The notes under the pieces are model-generated. The model did no database searches. It was not told where the DNA came from and worked only from the letters and a program-made list of their open reading frames with translations. Shown here piece after piece: positions 8,639-16,482 of a stretch of DNA of 64,000 nt (the first letter of the stretch is position 1; every line of letters begins with the position of its first letter). Made by a program: the position numbers and the translations under genes. The DNA comes from Metabacillus dongyingensis (GTDB lineage Bacteria > Bacillota > Bacilli > Bacillales > Bacillaceae). The stretch spans positions 2,544,001 through 2,608,000 of the forward strand of contig NZ_CP082944.1 in assembly GCF_019933155.2 (NCBI RefSeq). The letters are read 5' to 3'.

Positions 8639-8998
8639 ATGGATATTCCTATTTCAAAAATGATAAATAAAACAAAAATGAATCTGATTCAGGCGGCTGC
8701 ATATGTAAAACAGCGAATTGATTCTCTTACTGGAACTCAGACAGCTACAATTGAACAATTAGCTGCTTATATTCAATACCATCCCGATACTAAAAAAAGG
8801 ACCAAGAATCTTTTAGGTCTGAGCTTTTCGTTTTTTACATTGGACCAAGGTGATGTTCATTACAAACTGGAAACCAAGGGATCTGACATTTTACAGCTTG
8901 ACGTCCGTACTTTAGAGCATCATGTTGTGTCATATCGTTCTTATCGTGATCAGAATAAATTGAATGCACCAATACGCTTTTTTAAATTAACAATATAG
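8639..8998 (+). CDS. Conserved hypothetical protein
   Basis: 119 residues from the ATG at 8639. This start is preferred over an in-frame ATG at 8600 because GAAAGGAG lies seven bases upstream and 8600 falls inside the inverted repeat. The N-terminal part is helical (KTKMNLIQAAAYVKQRIDSL) and the C-terminal part looks like beta strands (FSFFTLDQGDVHYKLETKGS). No signal peptide, membrane helix or known motif was found. Confidence 0.6.
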   Translation: MDIPISKMINKTKMNLIQAAAYVKQRIDSLTGTQTATIEQLAAYIQYHPDTKKRTKNLLGLSFSFFTLDQGDVHYKLETKGSDILQLDVRTLEHHVVSYRSYRDQNKLNAPIRFFKLTI

Positions 8999-9001
8999 AA
9001 A

Positions 9002-9032
9002 AGAGCTAAATGTTTGTTTAGCTCTATTTTCT
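9002..9032. terminator. Bidirectional terminator between convergent genes
   Basis: AGAGCTAAA (9002-9010) pairs with TTTAGCTCT (9017-9025). T-rich runs lie on both sides (TATTTTCTAT on the plus strand, TTTTCTATA on the minus strand), serving the convergent genes ending at 8998 and 9036. Confidence 0.85.
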
Positions 9033-9035
9033 ATA

Positions 9036-10121
9036 TCATGAATGATTCAAATATAGTTTTATCTCTCCTGCTATTAGTTCGTATAGATCAATAAAACGTG
9101 AAGAGTTTTTTTCTCCCTTGATTTCCTCCAGCTGATCTATCAGTTCTTTTGCTTCTGACAGGTATGTGATTGCTTCTTTCATTTTGTCCTTATAAGCTTT
9201 AGTTGTTCGATTGATTTCAGATGCGAATTTTTCATCTGTCCCAGGCGTTATGCAAGTTTGATACATATCAATGATCTCATCTGTTTCTCGTTCAGGTTCA
9301 TATTCATGAGGTGCCGTGCTGTCAAATATTGCGATGCCTTTTTCACGAAGAATGACCATGTCCAAGCTGTTTGGATCAAATCCGCAATGATAAATTTCAA
9401 CGTCGTATCCCTTTTTTTCTCCAGCAGCTGCAATTTTTTTAAGCATAGTAGATTTTCCTGAACCTGCCCTGCCTTTTATAAAATACCGTTTCCCGATATC
9501 TTCTGTTAAGTTTTGAATAAAATCTACTGCTCCATCAGGTGTAGCAGCGCCTAAGAAGCGGTGTTTTACATTCGAAGGTTTGTCAGCCTTTTCCTCTCCA
9601 AAGAAAAGTTCAATCAAATCATTCGACAATTGGTTGGCTTTAGTAAAATCCATATTTGCGATGTAAATATCTTCAATCTCATCATGCGCTTTTAGTGATG
9701 CGGCAAACGTTCCGTAAGCCTCTTGAAATTTAGAAGAAATATCGGCGTTTAGCTGTCCAATTGCATCCCTATTTGCAGAATGAATTTTCATTTCATTTTC
9801 AAGAACAATAACTTGCAGGTTTTCATCCGAAATATGTTTGCGAATCTCAGGAACCGCATCATCAATAATACCGATACGGGCATCAGAAACAATAAATCCT
9901 TCAATCCAGTCATTATTTGAAGGGCAGTGTAAATACTCAATCGAATGACCTGCTGAAAGCAATGATTCACTTATTGTTTTCATGTATTCTGATCTGCAGG
10001 ATCTTGACCCGCCTTGTAGCAAAAATACCCGATTTAACCCTTTAACTGAAAAATTATACAGACTGAAATATCCTTTAGCTGTATTGCCGCTAGCAAAATA
10101 ATGTAGAGCTTTTCCTTTCAT
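9036..10121 (-). CDS. PRK06851-type duplicated P-loop ATPase
   Basis: 361 residues made of two P-loop halves. The second half has a full Walker A (FIKGRAGSGKSTML, about residue 220). The first half carries only a degraded loop (LLQGGSRSCRSEY, about residue 35). Each half continues with a matching 'H.PSN.D...EGF.. / H.GFDP.SLD' region, which shows the duplication. The layout matches the PRK06851 family of Bacilli and Clostridia, whose role is not established. The start ATG has AGAGGA seven bases upstream. Confidence 0.75.
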   Translation of the reverse strand: MKGKALHYFASGNTAKGYFSLYNFSVKGLNRVFLLQGGSRSCRSEYMKTISESLLSAGHSIEYLHCPSNNDWIEGFIVSDARIGIIDDAVPEIRKHISDENLQVIVLENEMKIHSANRDAIGQLNADISSKFQEAYGTFAASLKAHDEIEDIYIANMDFTKANQLSNDLIELFFGEEKADKPSNVKHRFLGAATPDGAVDFIQNLTEDIGKRYFIKGRAGSGKSTMLKKIAAAGEKKGYDVEIYHCGFDPNSLDMVILREKGIAIFDSTAPHEYEPERETDEIIDMYQTCITPGTDEKFASEINRTTKAYKDKMKEAITYLSEAKELIDQLEEIKGEKNSSRFIDLYELIAGEIKLYLNHS

Positions 10122-10195
10122 CCAATCATCCTCTCCCTCTTTTCTACTAACATATGTTAAGAGTGAATAAGGGTGAACGCCTAATTTTTCAAAAA

Positions 10196-10221
10196 ATGAA
10201 AAACCTGCATTTCTGCAGGCT
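10196..10221 (-). terminator. Intrinsic terminator of the 10234-10890 gene
   Basis: On the minus strand CCTGCA (10214-10219) pairs with TGCAGG (10204-10209), followed by TTTTTCATTTTTT. Confidence 0.85.
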
Positions 10222-10233
10222 TGGTGTAATCTT

Positions 10234-10890
10234 TTATTGTCCTTTCCTATCTAATTCATTCACAAGCTGAAAGAGGAAATCATAGATTAATTCAAAAGCT
10301 GCATTAAGTGATAAGTTTTCGTGAAAACCATCTATCAGATCACAGTCAAAATTAACATCCCATAAGCCGTCTTTGTCATTGAATAGCAGCTGGAATTTAG
10401 TTGATTCTCCATTTGCCTTTTCATTCAACCATTCACGGATGCTGCTTCCTGCAGCTTTTTTTTGCTTTAACCCAAGTAGACCTTTATAAGATCCAAAAAC
10501 ATCATCATGCTCAAGGGTTAATCCATCAATTTTGATGATGTCAAACCATTCAGATTCTAAATAAACAAACTCTTTTTGATTGGTTTTTAAGAAACTTACT
10601 TTTTCCTGAAGAAAATCTGACGGCTTCTCAACTGCAATCAATTCCTCCGTTTCTTTATCCACTCGTTCAACATAGGAATGCATAAAACGGGAAAGTGCTT
10701 TCAGCTCTTCTAAAGTAACTTGCTCCGGAACCAGACTGTGTGCCTCTGCATATTCCTTTTCTGCTTTGTAAATTCCAATAGATAGATTTTCAGGATGATT
10801 GGCTATTTCATTTTCAATGTATGCTTTTATTGTTTTTTTCAGCAATTTATAGTCCTCCAATTTTTTTGCAGAAATTCTAATACTTATCAT
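10234..10890 (-). CDS. Hypothetical cytoplasmic protein
   Basis: 218 residues, no signal peptide or membrane helix. The first half is charged and helical (KKLEDYKLLKKTIKAYIENE), and the second half is mixed alpha/beta with a Trp-rich stretch (DKDGLWDVNFDCDLIDGFHE). I do not recognise the family. The ribosome binding site is weak (TTAGG adjacent to the ATG). It has its own terminator and is separated from rtp by another. Confidence 0.6.
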   Translation of the reverse strand: MISIRISAKKLEDYKLLKKTIKAYIENEIANHPENLSIGIYKAEKEYAEAHSLVPEQVTLEELKALSRFMHSYVERVDKETEELIAVEKPSDFLQEKVSFLKTNQKEFVYLESEWFDIIKIDGLTLEHDDVFGSYKGLLGLKQKKAAGSSIREWLNEKANGESTKFQLLFNDKDGLWDVNFDCDLIDGFHENLSLNAAFELIYDFLFQLVNELDRKGQ

Positions 10891-10913
10891 AACCTAACAT
10901 AATCATACTTCAA

Positions 10914-10943
10914 ACAAAAAAAGAATCCGTTTCATGGATTCTG
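10914..10943 (-). terminator. Intrinsic terminator of rtp
   Basis: On the minus strand AGAATCC pairs with GGATTCT (10936-10942 with 10922-10928), followed by TTTTTTTG. Confidence 0.9.
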
Positions 10944-10958
10944 AAGAACTGCCTGATG

Positions 10959-11327
10959 TTATGAGAAATTATCCTGAATAGCCTTATCGAGAAGTTTTTG
11001 ACACCGATCCAATTCTGTTTTCAGCTGTTTTTTGTATAGCTTTGCCTTCTCATAATCTTCAAACTTGTAATAAACGACTTCCTGCAGCTTCATGCCTTCT
11101 TTCTTCCGCTTCACTTGCTTTAATACACCATCTTCAATTAATTCGTGTAATGATTTATAAACTTCAGAATGATTTGGCCTGTATCCATATCTTCTGAATT
11201 CGTCCCGCAGCACATCCAGAAGCTTTAATCCATAAAGCCGGTCCTGCTCTGTCATGCGAATCATGTAGAGCTTTAAAAAAGCTCTTTGTTTTAACAAAAA
11301 TCCGCTAGCACTTCTCTTTTCACCCAA
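10959..11327 (-). CDS. rtp: Replication termination protein RTP
   Basis: The product is a close relative of Bacillus subtilis RTP, the winged-helix dimer that binds Ter sites and blocks replication forks. Shared stretches include KQRAFLKLYMI, RLYGLKLL, RPNHSEVYKSLHEL, KKEGMKLQEVV and AKLYKKQLK. The start is set at a TTG (11327): AAGGAG lies nine bases upstream, and the length becomes 122 residues as in B. subtilis. An ATG three codons earlier abuts the AAGGAG with no spacing. The region upstream carries Ter-like sequence at 11510-11530, consistent with autoregulation through Ter binding as known in B. subtilis. Confidence 0.95.
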   Translation of the reverse strand: MGEKRSASGFLLKQRAFLKLYMIRMTEQDRLYGLKLLDVLRDEFRRYGYRPNHSEVYKSLHELIEDGVLKQVKRKKEGMKLQEVVYYKFEDYEKAKLYKKQLKTELDRCQKLLDKAIQDNFS

Positions 11328-11507
11328 TTTAACCATCTCCTTTTTGAAGATCGTTTACATGCAGCATGTTCTAATAATTCAATGTTTTTAGAAAAATTTC
11401 CTGCATTAAGACGGAAATTGAGTCTTTTGACCCTTTATATCCTTTTTTAGTTAGAAAGTGAAATGGAGTAGTAATCGGAATATAGTCTGAGCATTTTTAT
11501 AAGTATA

Positions 11508-11537
11508 ATGATTATTTAGAACATAGTTTAATTTGAA
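11508..11537 (-). other. Ter-like RTP binding site 1
   Basis: Read on the minus strand, the core TAAACTATGTTCTAAATAAT (ending in C at 11510) fits the Bacillus Ter consensus ACTATGTACYAAATNTTC with two differences. It lies about 180 bp upstream of rtp. The same 21-bp core recurs at 12874-12894 in the same orientation. Confidence 0.7.
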
Positions 11538-11652
11538 TAAATAGCTTCTTCAATAAAGGAATGAATCTACAATTTTTTATATTAGATTTGTTACTTTTGG
11601 ATTATAATTTAAGGATGATTTAATAAAAATAATCGAGAGGAAGGATTTCAGA

Positions 11653-12870
11653 ATGTCAATTGTACTAGTTAAAGGTCAAAAAGCTGATCTGACAAGACTT
11701 GATCCAAAATTAAGGTGTGTAAATATTGAGTTAAGCTGGCATACAGCTATAGATCTGGAAATAGATGCTTCTGCATTTTTAGTAGGTTCAAATGGAAAAG
11801 TTTTAAAAGATTCAGATTTTGTCTTTTACGGACAGACTTCCTCTGGCTGTGGATCTGTTATTAAAAAGAATTCCTTTTCGAGCATCCAGCCTTTTCAGAT
11901 TTTTTTAAATAAAGTTCCTTCCGAAATTAGTAAAATCGTATTTTCTCTTACTATCTATCAAAAAAATGGAACTAAGGGTTCATTTAGACAAGTTTCGGAT
12001 ATCACTTTATCTATTGTTGATGAACAGTCTGGAAAGGAATATTATTGCTTCCCTGTTCCAAATACATTTTCAGAAGAAACGGCAATAGTTGTCGGCGATC
12101 TATATAGACATTCCGGAGAATGGAAGTTTAATAGTGTTGGAGCAGGTTATTTTGGAGGTCTTGCTTCATTATGCAAGGATTTCGGAGTTGAAATAGAAGA
12201 AGAAACTCCTGCTCAGCTGGCTCCCAAAGAGGTAAAATCAGTTCATCATATACCTGAACCCATTTCGAAAAAGCCAGCTTCAAAAATAAACTTTTCTAAA
12301 ATCGAATTAAAGAAAAAACAATCGGTCAATATTCAGAAATCTCAAAGAATTACCGCAGTTCTTGAATGGGAGTCAAATAAAGATCTTGATCTATATTGTT
12401 TTTATGTTACTAAAACAGGTTTTCAAGGGAAGATCTATTACAAGGATTTAGGAAGCAGCAGTCAATTTCCTTTTATTCGTCTTGATGGAGACTCTCAGAA
12501 ATTTGGAACAGAAACAATTGAAATATATCGGACTGATGAATTGTCATATGTTATGTTTGCTGCATATAGTGCTGTTGGAAACGGTATTGGAAGCTTTAAG
12601 TCAATGAAAGCCAAAGCTGTGGTTGATAATCATATGGGTAATGTCGTCGTCGCTCCGCTGCTGGAACGTAATGATTTAGCTTATTGGGTTGCCATAGCTC
12701 ATATTGATTTCACAGACTCAAAGGCGATGAAAGTATCACATGTAGAACGTTATTCACGTGATCATTCCGAGGCTTCACCACTTCTGTACTCAGATGGCAG
12801 CTTTAGAATGGATGTAGGACCGATAGAATTTAAAAATGACCAGGACTATAACAATTATTTCGGAAATTAG
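11653..12870 (+). CDS. TerD-family stress protein with two tandem domains
   Basis: 405 residues. Residues 1-180 form a TerD domain (SIVLVKGQKADLTRLDPKL, DLEIDASAFLVGSNGKVL, DFVFYGQTSSGCGSV). After a linker rich in Pro and Lys (about 190-220) a second beta-sandwich follows (AVLEWESNKDLDLYCFYVTK), resembling the TerA half. TerD proteins bind calcium and are linked to tellurite and other stress resistance. The Asp-rich calcium loop is only partly preserved (SSGCGSV where SxDGSV is usual). GAGGAAGGA precedes the ATG. The gene is alone and lies between the two Ter-like sites; the name similarity is coincidental. Confidence 0.8.
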   Translation: MSIVLVKGQKADLTRLDPKLRCVNIELSWHTAIDLEIDASAFLVGSNGKVLKDSDFVFYGQTSSGCGSVIKKNSFSSIQPFQIFLNKVPSEISKIVFSLTIYQKNGTKGSFRQVSDITLSIVDEQSGKEYYCFPVPNTFSEETAIVVGDLYRHSGEWKFNSVGAGYFGGLASLCKDFGVEIEEETPAQLAPKEVKSVHHIPEPISKKPASKINFSKIELKKKQSVNIQKSQRITAVLEWESNKDLDLYCFYVTKTGFQGKIYYKDLGSSSQFPFIRLDGDSQKFGTETIEIYRTDELSYVMFAAYSAVGNGIGSFKSMKAKAVVDNHMGNVVVAPLLERNDLAYWVAIAHIDFTDSKAMKVSHVERYSRDHSEASPLLYSDGSFRMDVGPIEFKNDQDYNNYFGN

Positions 12871-12871
12871 T

Positions 12872-12901
12872 CTGATTATTTAGAACATAGTTTAGATAGA
12901 T
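12872..12901 (-). other. Ter-like RTP binding site 2
   Basis: It contains the same 21-bp core as the site at 11510-11530 (12874-12894, identical), in the same orientation. It lies between the stop of the TerD-family gene and its terminator. Confidence 0.65.
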
Positions 12902-12940
12902 AAAAAAAGCAGCAGTAATGTATATACTTCTGCTTTTTTC
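12902..12940 (+). terminator. Intrinsic terminator of the TerD-family gene
   Basis: AAAAAAAGCAG (12902-12912) pairs with CTGCTTTTTT (12930-12939), with the T run in the 3' arm. Confidence 0.85.
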
Positions 12941-12968
12941 GTATGGTAGCTGATATCAGCGTTAATAA

Positions 12969-13394
12969 TCAGTATTTGAAAACAAAATACTTCTGTCCCA
13001 AAAAATTTAAGATCGTATAAAAACCTGTCCCTGCTAGTACAGCAAGCATATCTTGAGTCAAGATAAAGCCTAGGGGGAATCCAGTATAAATGAGTTTAGC
13101 TGCAGCTTTTGCGACGGAAAATGACACGAAATAACAAAATACAATCACTATTATAAACCGCGGGAGGCTTTTTTTGATGCTGGCCTGACTTGAAAAGGTA
13201 AATGAACGATTTAAATAATAGCTGATGGCTGCACCTATGGTATTTCCCAAAAAAGTTGATAGCCAGTAAGAAACATTAATTACGTTCAGCAAAAGCAAGA
13301 TTGCTGATAAGCCTGCGGCTGTATTCATAATTCCGACGAGAATGAATTTTAGTAAAAGAGGATCAAGTCGAATGAAATTACTTTCTGAGCTCAT
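12969..13394 (-). CDS. GtrA-family membrane protein
   Basis: 141 residues with four membrane helices and the GtrA signature (LKFILVGIMNTAAG near the start, YYLNRSFTF in the loop, FVFKY at the end). GtrA proteins are thought to flip undecaprenyl-phosphate-linked sugars made by a GtrB-type glycosyltransferase. The gene overlaps the end of the GT2 gene by 17 bp, so the pair is a functional unit. Confidence 0.88.
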   Translation of the reverse strand: MSSESNFIRLDPLLLKFILVGIMNTAAGLSAILLLLNVINVSYWLSTFLGNTIGAAISYYLNRSFTFSSQASIKKSLPRFIIVIVFCYFVSFSVAKAAAKLIYTGFPLGFILTQDMLAVLAGTGFYTILNFLGQKYFVFKY

Positions 13395-14388
13395 AGCGAT
13401 AGTCTTCTTCTTGAATCAGGTTATTTTTTTGGATGGGAAGATTGAATAAATCAATCTCGACAATATATTTGGGACGCCTTTTTGTTTCTTTGTACACTTT
13501 TCCGATATACTCTCCGACTAATCCTGTAGCAATCATCTGCAAACCGCCTATTAACCATATAGAGGCAATTAAAGAAGTCCATCCTGATTGAGTCCTTCCT
13601 AAATATTTCATCGTCAGACAGTAAACGCTGAACAGAAGACTAACAATAAAAGTAATCAAACCCATTGATAAAACTAAGCGGATCGGTGTAACTGAAAAGG
13701 ATGTGATGCCATCAAAGGCAAAGGAAAGCATTTTGCTTAAAGGATACTTGGTTTCCCCTGCAAGCCTTTCTTTCCGGTCATAGTAGACCTTGGCTGATTT
13801 AAACCCAATGAGAGGAACGATGCCCCGCAAAAACAAATTAGCCTCCTCAAATCCTTTCAATTCTTGTACAGCACGATTGCTCATCAGTCGATAATCCGCA
13901 TGATTGTATATAAGCTCAACTCCAAGCTTTTTCATTAACTTATAAAACCATTCAGCCGATTTGCGTTTAAAAAGAGTATCTGTTTCTCTTTTCTTTCTGA
14001 CTCCATAAACGATTTCATACCCTTTTTGATAGTTGTCAATAAATTCATGAATGACTGTGATATCATCCTGAAGATCTGCATCAATAGAGATAATGCAGTC
14101 GGATCCCTCATTTGCTGCAAACATGCCTGCAAGCAATGCATGTTGATGTCCTGCATTTCGTGATAATTTTAACCCTGCTACCCTGTCCAAATGAAGGCAT
14201 GCTTTATTAATAATTGTCCACGTAGAGTCTTTGCTGCCATCATCAATGAACAGGACTTTGCTTTTTGATGAGATTTTCTTCTCTATACACAAACTGTCCA
14301 GCAATTGACTTAGTTTATGAATGGTTTGAGGTAGAATTTCTTCTTCGTTATAGCATGGAACTACAATGGTTAGCGTTGGTGCATTCAT
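13378..14388 (-). CDS. GT2 glycosyltransferase, GtrB/YkoT-like
   Basis: 336 residues from the ATG at 14388. This start gives the usual N-terminus (APTLTIVVPCYNEEEILPQT) and falls 22 bp after the preceding gene; an in-frame start at 14466 would run into that gene. The GT-A domain shows DADLQDD (metal-binding DxD region), LSRNAGHQHALLAG and KRKSAEWFYKLMKKLG. Two C-terminal membrane helices follow (about 240-310). Such enzymes attach a sugar to undecaprenyl phosphate. B. subtilis YkoT has this layout and sits beside YkoS; here the same pair is joined by GtrA. Confidence 0.88.
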   Translation of the reverse strand: MNAPTLTIVVPCYNEEEILPQTIHKLSQLLDSLCIEKKISSKSKVLFIDDGSKDSTWTIINKACLHLDRVAGLKLSRNAGHQHALLAGMFAANEGSDCIISIDADLQDDITVIHEFIDNYQKGYEIVYGVRKKRETDTLFKRKSAEWFYKLMKKLGVELIYNHADYRLMSNRAVQELKGFEEANLFLRGIVPLIGFKSAKVYYDRKERLAGETKYPLSKMLSFAFDGITSFSVTPIRLVLSMGLITFIVSLLFSVYCLTMKYLGRTQSGWTSLIASIWLIGGLQMIATGLVGEYIGKVYKETKRRPKYIVEIDLFNLPIQKNNLIQEEDYRYELRK

Positions 14389-14410
14389 TATGTGAAGTCC
14401 CCCATGGTGT

Positions 14411-16087
14411 TTATTTGACCTTATAAAGATAAATTCTCCATACAGATTCGTGAGAATGAAATACATGATCCAAAATTAGATGGTTCTTTTCGGGATGTTC
14501 GATCGGCAAGCTTGAAAAAATATACCTTCCCCCCATTTTTTTAAATGGTTCCATATTCAAATCAAGATCTTTCAATTTAATTGTTGAATTTTTAGTAAAC
14601 ATATACCTTTTCCCGAGCTCGCTGCTGAATAGATAGCACCGCCCTCCCCACTCATCAAAATAAATCCGCAGCCTATTATTTTTACTAAGTTCTTTTTCAA
14701 TGATTTGCCGAAATTGATATTTATACGAGAGCGGGTAAAAGTTGTTATATGTATCGAGAGTATAAAATCCGTTGTATTGAGCGATGGCAGGATGAAGCCC
14801 GAGACTTGCAACTCTGTAATCCTCAACAGGCATGCCGATATGTTTTTTAATTTCGGCGAATTGTTCCTCTGCGTAGAATTCTTTTACAGATGGTTTATTT
14901 TGATAGATAATTTCATCGTTAAAGCTGCCAAGCAAAAATACCTGAGCTAGAATACACGCCCCGATTACCCATTTTCTCCGGAATTCACTGTATAAAATTT
15001 TTAGTCCGAGAGCGAATCCAATATAAATAACGATAGGACGCAAAAAGTGAAATCTAGCAAAGTTGAAGGTATCCAAGAAATGAAAACGTTCCGTTAAAGG
15101 AAGCCAGCCCTTATAAAACCAGAAGGCATACCATGCTGATAAACAGAAATTGAAGCTTAATAAAAAGACAAAAGGCTTTTCAAGTTTCCATTTTCTTTTA
15201 CGGATAATTATGTATAGAGCAATCAGAGTGACCGGCAGGATAATCAGGCCATGAACGGTCATAACATGTGTATGGCCTAATACAAAGTTCTTAAATGTGA
15301 GCCTTATGACTCGCCATAAAGGAAGTCTCGCATGAAAGTATTCATCACGGCTATTTGGTTCAGATGAAAATAAAAAGGAATAGATTAATCGGTATTCAAC
15401 TATAAAAAAGACAAGTGTCATGTATCCGATGGAGACAAGAAAAGGGAAATTCCATTTCTTGTCTTTCATCACATCCACTATCCATAGAATACCCATAGCC
15501 GCTAAAAAAAAGAAAAAACCTAAGACGAAGCTTGAGTAAAAAGGAAGCAAGGTTAAAACAGCAATGCAGCGCCAAGAATGATTACCCTTTCTGATATTTA
15601 AAAAGGCCCATAAAGCAAGAGGCATTCCAAGCGTACTGAGCATCCCCTGGGGCCAGAAAGGTGTCAGGGCAAATGTTAAGGCAGTCCCTGCGATAATAAA
15701 TAGATATTTCCTTTCTTTCATAAAATGGTCCTTCAAGAGAAGAAACATGCCCAAAAAGGCAAAAACTCTTGTTATAGATTGAGATAATGCATAAGCTGAC
15801 ATAGTCGGAAACCAATAATAAAGCCAGATTTGAAGATTCCATTCTGAACCGAGCGCATTTCTTGGGAGTCCGTTTATGATTTTCGGCAAAGTTCCATCCA
15901 GTCCGCTGAAGAGATAACCATTTTCGGTCAGTACTTTATACCAGGCAAGGTTAGAATCCAGGTTATCATGAATGCGAATGTGCGCATTTTCGTTTAGGAT
16001 ATAAAGTGGTGACACATATAAAGCAATTGCCAACATGCATAAAAAGATCAAAATGCGTTCAATTTTTTTATTCATTTTTTGTTCCAT
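14411..16087 (-). CDS. Polytopic membrane protein, DUF6044/YkoS-like
   Basis: 558 residues with about ten to eleven membrane helices and a C-terminal extracytoplasmic domain of about 150 residues (DTYNNFYPLSYKYQFRQIIE). The layout is like GT-C glycosyltransferases, and the first loop has 'HDNLDSNLAWYKVL'. It resembles the B. subtilis YkoS group. GAGGTG lies seven bases before the ATG. It is first in a three-gene operon with a GT2 enzyme and GtrA, so it probably transfers a lipid-linked sugar to a surface polymer. In B. subtilis the ykoST pair is associated with spores; no sigma-G promoter is clear here. Confidence 0.75.
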   Translation of the reverse strand: MEQKMNKKIERILIFLCMLAIALYVSPLYILNENAHIRIHDNLDSNLAWYKVLTENGYLFSGLDGTLPKIINGLPRNALGSEWNLQIWLYYWFPTMSAYALSQSITRVFAFLGMFLLLKDHFMKERKYLFIIAGTALTFALTPFWPQGMLSTLGMPLALWAFLNIRKGNHSWRCIAVLTLLPFYSSFVLGFFFFLAAMGILWIVDVMKDKKWNFPFLVSIGYMTLVFFIVEYRLIYSFLFSSEPNSRDEYFHARLPLWRVIRLTFKNFVLGHTHVMTVHGLIILPVTLIALYIIIRKRKWKLEKPFVFLLSFNFCLSAWYAFWFYKGWLPLTERFHFLDTFNFARFHFLRPIVIYIGFALGLKILYSEFRRKWVIGACILAQVFLLGSFNDEIIYQNKPSVKEFYAEEQFAEIKKHIGMPVEDYRVASLGLHPAIAQYNGFYTLDTYNNFYPLSYKYQFRQIIEKELSKNNRLRIYFDEWGGRCYLFSSELGKRYMFTKNSTIKLKDLDLNMEPFKKMGGRYIFSSLPIEHPEKNHLILDHVFHSHESVWRIYLYKVK

Positions 16088-16167
16088 AAATTCACCTCGG
16101 GGATAAAGCAGGTGTGTTTTCTTTAATTTTTACAACTTCAGATAAAATATTCCATGTTTATTTCCGT

Positions 16168-16194
16168 ATAAAAAAAGACTTGTTTTCACAAGTC
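16168..16194 (-). terminator. Terminator of the small 16205-16348 gene
   Basis: On the minus strand GACTTGT (16188-16194) pairs with ACAAGTC (16178-16184), followed by T7-T9. Confidence 0.85.
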
Positions 16195-16204
16195 CTTCTC
16201 GATT

Positions 16205-16348
16205 TTATTCATTGCTGTCAGAAAAATAAGGATTAAATCCAAGGTTTTTTCTAATTTCATCTGTTATTATGAGCTGTTCGTTCAAACGGAGCTCCTTATC
16301 AGATACAGTTTGTACACTGCCGTCATAATGCAAAGGCTTTTGTTCCAT
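16205..16348 (-). CDS. Small hypothetical protein
   Basis: 47 residues from an ATG preceded by GGGTGAT, with its own terminator 11 bp after the stop. The product is soluble and acidic (SVQTVSDKELRLNEQLIITD, ending GFNPYFSDSNE). No family was recognised. The ribosome binding site and dedicated terminator support a real gene. Confidence 0.6.
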   Translation of the reverse strand: MEQKPLHYDGSVQTVSDKELRLNEQLIITDEIRKNLGFNPYFSDSNE

Positions 16349-16427
16349 AATATATCACCCTTTACCTATTTGTGTCTATTGCGCCATTTAAAGTAAGTAT
16401 TTTGCTTATTTTTGAATATTTTCCCTA

Positions 16428-16482
16428 TTAATAAAAACATGTGCATCCTATTTATTAAATAGGATGCACATGTTTTTATTAA
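16428..16482 (-). terminator. 55-bp perfect palindrome, terminator of the OFA transporter gene
   Basis: Arms of 27 bp (16428-16454 and 16456-16482) around a single T pair without mismatch; the inner part is TGCATCCTATTTA with its complement. The 3' arm on the minus strand ends in a T run. The palindrome includes the stop codon of the transporter gene. It is unusually long and perfect for a terminator. Confidence 0.8.
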
